DNA of 10,104 bases, taken from an uncultured Coriobacteriaceae bacterium. Its GTDB lineage: Bacteria; Actinomycetota; Coriobacteriia; Coriobacteriales; Eggerthellaceae. Of the stretch, positions 1-5,588 are shown piece after piece (within the stretch, counting starts at the first letter, position 1; every line of letters starts with the position of its first letter). The notes beneath the pieces are model-generated. The model worked only from the letters and a program-made list of their open reading frames with translations. It was not told the DNA's origin and did not search any database. The stretch is from contig USAB01000067.1 of the NCBI GenBank assembly GCA_900552585.1, positions 1-10,104 of the forward strand, read 5' to 3'. The translations under genes were made by a program, and so were the position numbers.

Positions 1-1023
1 CAGCGGCTTCTCGAATGCCAGGATAAGTGCGGGAAGTGTGGTGAGCGAGCCGATGAGGCCTAGCACGCAGCCCTTCGCCATGACCAGTCCCAGGTCAAGT
101 CCCAGCGTGTAGCTCATGAAGATCATGGCCAGGAAACCGGCCGATGCGGTGGCTGCAGAACTCAGCAGCGCCGTCAGCGTGTTCGATATGGCCACGGCCA
201 TGGCCTCTTGGGGGTTACCGGGGAATTTCTCTCGCTCCTCTACGAATGCATGCCATAAGAAGATGGAGTAGTCCATGGTCACCGCCAACTGCAAGACGGC
301 TGCCAGGGCTTTCGTCACATAGCTGATTTGACCGAAGATGAAGTTCGTGCCCATGTTCCACATGATGGCGATGCCGATGGAGGACAGGAACACGACGGGC
401 ACCAGGAAGCTGTCGGTCAGAAGCAGTAGGCCGATCACGGCGCCGATGACCGCGACCAGCACGTAGATGGGCTCCTCGCGCTGGGCGATGGTTTTCAGGT
501 CGTCCACGAAGGCGGACATGCCGGAGACCATGACCTCCTGGCTGGATATGTTGCGAATCTGATCGACGGCATCGAGCGTCGCATCGTCCGATGTGCCCGT
601 ATCGAAGAATACTGCCATCATCGTGGCATCTCCGTTGTTGAAGGCGTCGTAGTACTTATCGGGGATGATCTGCTTCGGGATGTTCCTATCCGTGAGCTCG
701 TTCGGCCACAGCACGGTATCGACGTGGTCGACCTGCTCGATCTTCTGCTTCAGGTCGGAATTCTCCTGGTCCGTAAGTCCTTCGGTAATGACGAAGCTGA
801 ATGCGCCCTTGCCGAACTCGTCCTTCAGGATGTCCTGTCCCTGGACGGTCTGGATGCTGTCAGGCAGGTACGAAAGCAGGTCGTAATTGCACTTCAGCTG
901 GGAGTAGGCGAATGTGCAGGGAATCAGCGACAACAGGGCGATGATGATGATCGCCCTGCGGTGCCGGACTACCCATTTGCCGTAGTTGTAGCGGGCCATC
1001 CGCCGTTTTGCAATATCTGCCAT
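1..1023 (-). CDS. MMPL/RND-family exporter, N-terminal 341 residues (runs off the window)
   Basis: Inner-membrane exporter of the MMPL/RND superfamily, which moves hydrophobic or amphiphilic molecules outwards using the proton gradient. Only the first half is present: the frame is open to base 1 with no stop. I translated it directly. The first transmembrane helix is at about residues 23-41 (RRAIIIIALLSLIPCTFAY), followed by an extracytoplasmic domain at about 42-184 and a cluster of helices at about 186-335. The helix carrying AVTMDYSIFL has the Asp251-Tyr252 pair typical of the MMPL proton-relay helix, and the helices after it fit the RND plan. The ATG at 1023 is preceded by a purine-rich GGGAGAAAGAGAGAG stretch, and the spacer to the upstream metK-like stop is 21 bp, so the two are probably co-transcribed. 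The substrate cannot be read from the sequence. The family is clear; the link to SAM chemistry is inference from position. Confidence 0.9.
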   Translation of the reverse strand, partial: MADIAKRRMARYNYGKWVVRHRRAIIIIALLSLIPCTFAYSQLKCNYDLLSYLPDSIQTVQGQDILKDEFGKGAFSFVITEGLTDQENSDLKQKIEQVDHVDTVLWPNELTDRNIPKQIIPDKYYDAFNNGDATMMAVFFDTGTSDDATLDAVDQIRNISSQEVMVSGMSAFVDDLKTIAQREEPIYVLVAVIGAVIGLLLLTDSFLVPVVFLSSIGIAIMWNMGTNFIFGQISYVTKALAAVLQLAVTMDYSIFLWHAFVEEREKFPGNPQEAMAVAISNTLTALLSSAATASAGFLAMIFMSYTLGLDLGLVMAKGCVLGLIGSLTTLPALILAFEKPL

Positions 1024-1044
1024 ATTCAGGCTCTCTCTTTCTCC

Positions 1045-2217
1045 CTATCTCAGCTCGGTGGCAATCCTGCCGGCCAAGTCGGTAGCTTCCCAGGGCATCT
1101 GGGCGGCGTTCTGCCCGAAATGCCCGTGCACGGACAGCGCACGGTATATCGGGCGGCGCAGGTTGAACCGCTCGATGATCTTCGCGGGGCGCATGTCCAC
1201 GTTGTCCAACACCCATTGCGTCAGGCGCTCGTCGTCTGCCTGCGATTCGGCCGTTCCCAGCGTGTCCACGCTCACCGTCAACGGGTCGGCCAGGCCCAAT
1301 GCGTAGGACAGGCGCACTTCGCAGCGCTGCGCCATGCCAGCGGCCACGATGTTCTTCGCAAGGTAGCGCGCCAGGTAGGCGCCGCTGCGGTTCACCTTCG
1401 AACCGTCCTTGCCGGAAAGCGCGCTGCCGCCCCAGCGGGCGCAGCTGCCATAGGTGTCCGCTGCAGTCTTCCGACCGGTCAAGCCCGCTTTCGCTGCCGG
1501 TCCGCCCTTTACAAACCGGCCGGTGGGATTCACATAGATAAGCGTTTGCTTATCTATAAGCTGTGGGGGAATGACCGCGCAGATCACCTTGTCGGCAATC
1601 TGTTCGCGTACGGTGTCGATATCCATGTCGGCGCTATGCTGCGCGCAAACCACGATCGACGACACGCGCGCCGGACGGTCATGGCGATACTCGACGCTCA
1701 CTTGCGCCTTCCCGTCGGGAAGCAAGTGGGGAACCAAGGCATCTCGGCGCACGGATTCCAGCCGCTGCGCCACCGCATTCGCCAGGGTAAACGGCAGGGG
1801 CATGAAATCCTCGGTCTCGTCGCAGGCGAAGCCGATGATGCTGCCCGCGTCTCCTGCGCCGGCATCTGCCCGTGCAATGCGCTTTACGCTGCGGGCGATA
1901 TCCGGGGATTGCTCGTGGAGATCCACGTCCACCTGGCACGTATCCGCGCAGAATTCGGATGCGGGATTCGTATAGCCGATCTCGCGCAGCGTCTGTCGCG
2001 TCACGGCTTCGTAATCAGGGGGACTGTCAGTGGTTATCTCGCCGAAGATGTGCAGCTTGTTGCCGCAAACGCTTGCCTCGCAGCCGACAAGGGCCTGAGG
2101 ATCGCGCGTAAGGACGGCATCCAGGATGGAGTCCGCCACTTGGTCGCAGATCTTATCCGGATGCCCGGCGGTTACCGCCTCGGCTGTCAGAGAACCGTAC
2201 GTACTATCCCTCCCCAT
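1045..2217 (-). CDS. metK: S-adenosylmethionine synthetase homologue with altered active site
   Basis: The family makes SAM from methionine and ATP in the cytoplasm. At 390 residues it has normal MetK length. Conserved elements in order: GHPDKICDQ (18-26), CEA (46-48), EQSPDIA (102-108), GAGDAG (120-125), FACDETEDFMPLP (130-142), PDGKAQVSVEY (167-177), GLTGRK (245-250), SGKDGSKV (268-275), KNIVAAG (288-294) and GHFG (365-368). It also departs from the consensus. The expected G-D-x-GLTGRK aspartate is Lys243, the expected KVDRS aspartate is Asn276, ARHGGGAFSGKD reads ARWGGSALSGKD, and GDQG reads GDAG. As I recall the E. coli enzyme, the first two positions are Asp238 and Asp271, which contact methionine and magnesium. 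It may be a weakened or re-purposed paralogue. The ATG at 2217 is the only sensible start, although its ribosome binding site is weak. It lies 21 bp upstream of the exporter gene. Confidence 0.88.
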   Translation of the reverse strand: MGRDSTYGSLTAEAVTAGHPDKICDQVADSILDAVLTRDPQALVGCEASVCGNKLHIFGEITTDSPPDYEAVTRQTLREIGYTNPASEFCADTCQVDVDLHEQSPDIARSVKRIARADAGAGDAGSIIGFACDETEDFMPLPFTLANAVAQRLESVRRDALVPHLLPDGKAQVSVEYRHDRPARVSSIVVCAQHSADMDIDTVREQIADKVICAVIPPQLIDKQTLIYVNPTGRFVKGGPAAKAGLTGRKTAADTYGSCARWGGSALSGKDGSKVNRSGAYLARYLAKNIVAAGMAQRCEVRLSYALGLADPLTVSVDTLGTAESQADDERLTQWVLDNVDMRPAKIIERFNLRRPIYRALSVHGHFGQNAAQMPWEATDLAGRIATELR

Positions 2218-2261
2218 GGAATTCCCGATTTCTCATACAACGCTATTGAATCGGCAGCTGA

Positions 2262-2285
2262 TTTTGAATGGGTAAACATTCAAAA
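2262..2285. promoter_or_regulatory. Perfect 9-bp inverted repeat upstream of metK, candidate operator
   Basis: TTTTGAATG (2262-2270) and CATTCAAAA (2277-2285) are exact reverse complements around the 6-base spacer GGTAAA. The element lies 45-68 bp upstream of the metK-like ATG, where a promoter or operator is expected. The total span of 24 bp suits a TetR-family dimer, and such a regulator is encoded immediately upstream. Its role as an operator is inference. There is no U-tract after it on either strand, so it does not look like a terminator. Confidence 0.5.
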
Positions 2286-2290
2286 GGTGT

Positions 2291-2360
2291 TCGAAATTCA
2301 GGCACGGGAACAAGGATTGACTGAAATTCAGGCATTTTGTCTCGAGTGTCTGAATTTCGA
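2291..2360. repeat. Cluster of GAAATTCAG repeats in the TetR-metK spacer
   Basis: Three related copies lie within 70 bp. GAAATTCAGGCA occurs exactly at 2293-2304 and again at 2323-2334, 30 bp apart. The first copy, extended to TCGAAATTCAG (2291-2301), is matched by its exact 11-base reverse complement CTGAATTTCGA at 2350-2360. The middle copy, CTGAAATTCAG (2321-2331), is itself a palindrome around one central A. Centre-to-centre spacings are 30 and 27 bp, close to whole helical turns. This looks like a set of binding sites for a dimeric or cooperative regulator upstream of metK, but no protein can be assigned from sequence alone. Confidence 0.5.
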
Positions 2361-2457
2361 TTGGTATGCCTTGCGAGGGAGGAATGTCGTTCAGGGAATA
2401 GGGCGGCGCAGGCGCCGAATAAGGAGAGGAAAGGGAATGCGCGATTGACCTTGGGCG

Positions 2458-3021
2458 CTATTCGTTCTTTTTCGCTGCACGTTCGAGCAGTATGCGCGTG
2501 ATGCCGTTCAGGATGGGCTCCATTTGGGAAAGGTATTCTTCCTGATCCTGTTTCATGCCGGTATGAAGCCACTCCAGCATCATGCCTTCTATGGCAACGG
2601 TGTACAGCACGCTGATGTTGTGGATGTCCTGTTCGGAGACGGCTAGGCCGCGTGCACGGTCGGCGATGAACTCGGTGACGGTGGACTGGGCAAGGTCGAA
2701 CAGATACTCTTCCAGGCGTTCGCGGTTGATGGAATTGTACAGATGGTAGATGGCCGTTTTATTCTCGCGCAACATGGCCGTGGCTTCCAAGAAGCCCTCC
2801 ATCCAGGTGTCGGCGGTGCGGTGCCGGTCGACGATGCTTTCCAGATCCAGTTTCAGGAGTTCGTCGACCAATGCGAACATATCCTGATAATAGTAGTAAA
2901 ACGTGTTTCGGTTGATGCCGCAGCGGTTCACGATGTCGGTGACGGTGATCTTGGCGAAAGGCTTCTCGTTCAACAGATCGAGAAACGTCTGCACGATAGC
3001 TTTTTTCGTAAAATTCGCCAC
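2458..3021 (-). CDS. TetR/AcrR-family transcriptional regulator (DhaS-like)
   Basis: One-component DNA-binding regulator of 187 residues. The N-terminal helix-turn-helix covers about residues 22-48, with ITVTDIVNRCGINRNTFYYYY giving the usual TetR recognition helix. The rest (about 60-187) is the helical ligand-binding and dimerisation domain, resembling the TetR C-terminal type seen in DhaS-like regulators. The start is GTG at 3021, with GGGGAT about 9 bases upstream; no ATG gives a better fit. It is on the same strand as the metK-like gene and exporter, 240 bp upstream of them, and that spacer is full of inverted repeats. Regulation of the metK-exporter pair, and of itself, is therefore likely but inferred. 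The ligand is unknown. Confidence 0.88.
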   Translation of the reverse strand: MANFTKKAIVQTFLDLLNEKPFAKITVTDIVNRCGINRNTFYYYYQDMFALVDELLKLDLESIVDRHRTADTWMEGFLEATAMLRENKTAIYHLYNSINRERLEEYLFDLAQSTVTEFIADRARGLAVSEQDIHNISVLYTVAIEGMMLEWLHTGMKQDQEEYLSQMEPILNGITRILLERAAKKNE

Positions 3022-3040
3022 TGATTGAATCCCCGGTTTC

Positions 3041-3078
3041 TCCCCGCAAGAGCCGCTGAAGGCAATTGTTTGCGGGGA
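3041..3078. promoter_or_regulatory. 9-bp inverted repeat in the leader of the TetR gene
   Basis: TCCCCGCAA (3041-3049) and TTGCGGGGA (3070-3078) are exact reverse complements with a 20-base loop. They lie 20-57 bp upstream of the GTG start of the TetR gene. The element could be an autoregulatory operator or a hairpin in the mRNA leader. It does not resemble the repeats upstream of metK, so if the same protein binds both sites the sequence does not show it. Confidence 0.35.
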
Positions 3079-3104
3079 AGCTTCTCTTCCTTGGCCGATG
3101 CGGT

Positions 3105-3116
3105 CCTATATATAGG
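3105..3116. promoter_or_regulatory. CCTATATATAGG palindrome between divergent genes
   Basis: A perfect 12-bp palindrome with an A/T core sits in the 276-bp region between the divergent TetR gene and the plus-strand gene starting at 3298. The TATATA core could serve as a -10 element on either strand, and TACAAT on the minus strand is nearby (3121-3126). I find no convincing -35 at the right distance, so this is only a candidate site. Confidence 0.3.
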
Positions 3117-3297
3117 CGTTATTGTACGTGTTTTCCCTCGGGGAATCTGTGGTTTTTCCCCTCCGTTGGCTGGCTGTTGGCGATAGCATGCGCCTTTTCT
3201 ACTTATCGGAACTTGGCTGGCGGCTAAGGCGCCGCTTTCCCGGCTTCCATACCATAGAAGCGGTTTTATCTGCACGCGGGGGATTCAAGGAGGAGTT

Positions 3298-4140
3298 ATG
3301 TCGGAAGAGAACCAGAACGTCCCAAGTCCGCAGGCACCGTCCGATGGACGGTCCGGTACGTCGGGATTGGCCATTGCGGGCCTTGTAATCGGCATCATCG
3401 CATTGCTGGGGGCTTGGATTCCGCTATTGAATGTCGGGTCGGCCTTCATTGCCGTTATCGGGTTGGTCTTATCGATCATCGGCTTGGTCAAGGTGCGCAA
3501 GCAAGTATCAGGCAAGGGCATGGCGATTGCTGCCACGGTGCTTAACATCGTTGCACTGGTCGTGGTAATAGCCATGTACGGGACTGCGGGTGCGGCTTAT
3601 AACGCCGCCACTTCGGACGGATCTTCATCTAGCAGTGCCGTCGAGCAGTCCGAATCCTCGGCGGATTCCGAAGGGGAATCCGCAGCATCTTCTTCTGACA
3701 CTGCTTCGAAGTTCAAGAAGATCAAGCATGGTATGAGCCTCAATCAGGTAGAGAAAATCATGGGTTCTGAAGGCGACGAGCAAGCAAGTTCGAGCGTATC
3801 GGATAATGAGGCGACGGTATACCAGTGGACGACTGACGATTTCGGCGTGGTGAGCGTCACCTTCGAAAACGACAAGGTGATCAACAAGGCGCAGATCTCG
3901 CTGGGCAGCGGTTCGGGACCCGAGGCCACGAAGGCGAAGTACAAGAAGGTTAAGAACGGCATGAGCTTAAAGCAGGTCGAGAAGATCTTCGGCGGAGAGG
4001 GCGAGCTTTCCAGCGATACGAACATTGCCGGCTACTCAAGCCAGGTTTATACCTGGTATGGCGATTCGCTTGGGTCGAGCTGCACAATCGTCTTCAGCAA
4101 CGGGGAAGTGACTTCCAAGGCGCAATATGGCTTGAAGTAG
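3298..4140 (+). CDS. Membrane-anchored protein with DUF4190-like N-terminus and two tandem DUF3862/BamE-like domains
   Basis: A 280-residue protein of unknown function. Residues 1-20 form a polar N-terminus rich in Pro and Ser. Hydrophobic segments at about 22-42, 46-64 and 75-95 form a DUF4190-like membrane region. A Ser/Glu/Asp-rich linker follows (about 105-136), then two homologous domains. Domain 1 (about 139-201) begins FKKIKHGMSLNQVEKIMG. Domain 2 (about 215-280) begins YKKVKNGMSLKQVEKIFG. Each continues to a V-Y-x-W strand, a V-x-F strand and a closing KAQ motif. This matches the DUF3862 / SmpA-OmlA (BamE-like, BLIP fold) pattern, usually extracytoplasmic and often protein-binding. 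The ATG has a strong AAGGAGG at 3288-3294. It is monocistronic and divergent from the TetR gene. The domain assignment is by pattern; the molecular role is unknown. Confidence 0.85.
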   Translation: MSEENQNVPSPQAPSDGRSGTSGLAIAGLVIGIIALLGAWIPLLNVGSAFIAVIGLVLSIIGLVKVRKQVSGKGMAIAATVLNIVALVVVIAMYGTAGAAYNAATSDGSSSSSAVEQSESSADSEGESAASSSDTASKFKKIKHGMSLNQVEKIMGSEGDEQASSSVSDNEATVYQWTTDDFGVVSVTFENDKVINKAQISLGSGSGPEATKAKYKKVKNGMSLKQVEKIFGGEGELSSDTNIAGYSSQVYTWYGDSLGSSCTIVFSNGEVTSKAQYGLK

Positions 4141-4192
4141 GAAGCTTTTTCTCGTAGCGCATCCGTATGCGCCTGCATAGGGGATAAAAGAG

Positions 4193-4247
4193 CGAGCCCG
4201 GACTTTGTGCCTCCCTGCCAAAGAGGGAGGCGTGGAGTCCGGGCTCG
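4193..4247 (-). terminator. Strong two-stem hairpin, terminator-like on the minus strand
   Basis: Outer stem CGAGCCCGGACT (4193-4204) pairs with AGTCCGGGCTCG (4236-4247), 12 bp perfect. A 4x4 internal loop separates it from an inner 8-bp perfect stem, GCCTCCCT (4209-4216) with AGGGAGGC (4224-4231), and a 7-base loop. On the minus strand the stem is followed directly by CTCTTTTATC, a U-rich tail. On the plus strand it is followed by TAGTGCATGC, with no U-tract. It may still limit read-through from the plus-strand gene ending at 4140, but the asymmetry favours a minus-strand transcript coming from 4250-4660. Confidence 0.6.
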
Positions 4248-4666
4248 TAGTGCATGCGGTCCAGGCGGGCGGCGGGGAGAATGGGATCTGAAAGGTGGAG
4301 GGAGATCTCTCCTTGCGCCTTGTTGCCTGCGACCGATTCGGCTTGGCTGCGGGGGTGCGCCCCGCTCCGTGGCCCATACTATGCGCTTTGTTGCTGAATC
4401 GAGCCTGAAAGCCCTGTCCGTCCGATGCGTGCAGCGGGCTGTGTCGACAATCTGCTTGGGATGGAATGGCTTTGCCGTCAAGCAGGCGAGCGGGGCGGGG
4501 AAGTTAATTCCCAAATCGCTTCGATATGGCGATAAGCGCAGGTCAGTTATGCTGATTGATGGTTTTCAGAACGACTGCGTTTTGGGACCTTCGATTTCCC
4601 GTCTGCAAGTCGATGCAATAGATTTACACTGGACATGGATATATGCGGAAACGATAGGAGACTGCC
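4248..4666. other. 419-bp stretch with no recognisable gene
   Basis: No open frame here has protein-like composition or a good start signal on either strand, and I see no tRNA, tmRNA, RNase P, SRP or known riboswitch signature. The right end must hold the promoter and ribosome binding site of the next gene; AGGAG lies 7 bases before its ATG. Together with the minus-facing terminator at 4193-4247, the stretch could encode a small untranslated RNA on the minus strand, but I found no convincing promoter. Confidence 0.35.
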
Positions 4667-5374
4667 ATGGGTATCAAGGATATCGCCTCAGGCCTGATGA
4701 GCAAGGGCCAACAGACTGCATCGGATCTGGGAAAGCGCGCGGGGGATCTGAGCGGCAAGGAGGCGATGCGGGCGAAAATTTCAGCGGCAGAGAACGAATA
4801 CGGTAAGCTGGCGCGTGATTTGGGCGCTGACGTGTTCGCGCAGTTGAAGGACGACCCGAGATACGCCGAACAGTATGCGGACCTCTTCGCAAAGATGGAT
4901 GAGGTGCTGGCGCGAAAGGCACAGCTGGAAAAGGAGTATGCGGCAATCGGCAGCGACCAGGCGGTTGAACAAGCTGCCGCGAAGGTTAAGAAGACGGCTG
5001 CTGCGGTCGGCGATGGCGTGGGTACGGCGGCAGCCGAAGTAAAGGAGGCTGCGGCAGGCGTCCGAGCATCTGCCGATGCGAACGGCGATGGATCCGTGAC
5101 CGCAGATGAGGTGAGGGCTGCGGTTGCAGACAAGGCGCGTGCTGCGGCGGTGGCGGCAAGCGGGGCTGCTGCGGCGGCAAGCGGAGCTGCTGCGGCAGCA
5201 TTCGGCAAGATGCGCGAATCCCTCGCTAAGGGAGAACAGGTTGGCGAGGAGATCGTGGTCGACGAGATCGTCGGCGAATCGGAATCAGGTGGCGATGCGG
5301 GCGACGGCTCGGTCGAGCGAGACGTCGAACCGGTAGAAGAAGCCACTATCGAGGAGGAAGATCGGAGCGAGTAA
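4667..5374 (+). CDS. Ala-rich helical protein with a canonical EF-hand calcium-binding loop
   Basis: A 235-residue soluble protein with no signal peptide and no hydrophobic segment long enough to cross a membrane. Residues 1-95 are charged and probably helical/coiled (for example AENEYGKLARDLG at 41-53 and ARKAQLEKEYAA at 82-93). Residues 100-185 are Ala-rich. Within them DANGDGSVTADE (137-148) fits the EF-hand loop at every ligand position: Asp1, Asn3, Asp5, Ser7, Thr9, Glu12. ASGAAAAASGAAAAA (164-178) is a short internal repeat. The tail (190-235) is strongly acidic. The ATG has AGGAG upstream. One EF-hand loop in a bacterial protein may mean calcium binding, but no partner helix pair is visible, so function is open. 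It is followed 12 bp later by the HypA remnant. Confidence 0.8.
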   Translation: MGIKDIASGLMSKGQQTASDLGKRAGDLSGKEAMRAKISAAENEYGKLARDLGADVFAQLKDDPRYAEQYADLFAKMDEVLARKAQLEKEYAAIGSDQAVEQAAAKVKKTAAAVGDGVGTAAAEVKEAAAGVRASADANGDGSVTADEVRAAVADKARAAAVAASGAAAAASGAAAAAFGKMRESLAKGEQVGEEIVVDEIVGESESGGDAGDGSVERDVEPVEEATIEEEDRSE

Positions 5375-5386
5375 GGGCAGCGTGAG

Positions 5387-5575
5387 ATGTCGCTGCCGCG
5401 TAGATGTGCGAAGGGAACCATTGCCGAAGGGGCGGCGGTGCATATCGAGTACGTGCCTATCACGTTCTACTGCGAGGAATGCGGTGCCACGTTCGCATGG
5501 GAATTGGGGAGCGACCGCCATCTGAGCTGCCCGGCATACGGCAGCGCAGATTATCGCATGATCACGGGCGGCTAA
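5387..5575 (+). pseudogene. HypA remnant: C-terminal zinc-ribbon half with a lost cysteine
   Basis: The 62-residue frame from the ATG at 5387 matches the second half of HypA, the nickel-delivery protein for [NiFe] hydrogenase maturation (normally about 115 residues). The segment KGTIAEGAAVHIEYVP (9-24) is the end of the nickel-binding domain, and YCEECGATFAWE (28-39) is the first zinc knuckle. The second knuckle should read CPxCG but reads CPAYG (48-52). The fourth zinc cysteine is therefore Tyr51, from codon TAC, one base from TGC. The start MHE, which carries the nickel-ligand His, and the usual last 10 or so residues are both absent. Only 12 bp separate it from the gene upstream, so the missing half is not nearby. 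It is probably a decaying fragment; a re-used small zinc-ribbon protein is the alternative. Confidence 0.6.
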
Positions 5576-5588
5576 GCTGCGGATCTTC

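Noticed and set aside
724..2448. Long plus-strand open frame of 574 codons
   Set aside because: It lies antisense to the MetK-like and exporter genes, which have clear family motifs; its product has no recognisable domain and is an effect of high GC.
2218..2457. SAM riboswitch upstream of the metK-like gene
   Set aside because: I looked for SAM-I-like core elements on the minus strand and found none; the repeats present are DNA-operator-like and no terminator or antiterminator pair is visible.
4141..4151. Terminator right after the plus-strand gene ending at 4140 (AAGCTTTTT)
   Set aside because: The T-run is preceded only by a 4-base stem, too weak to support.
4047..4514. Minus-strand open frame across the intergenic hairpin
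   Set aside because: Pro/Arg-rich product with no domain, reading through a strong terminator-like hairpin and into the antisense of the upstream gene.
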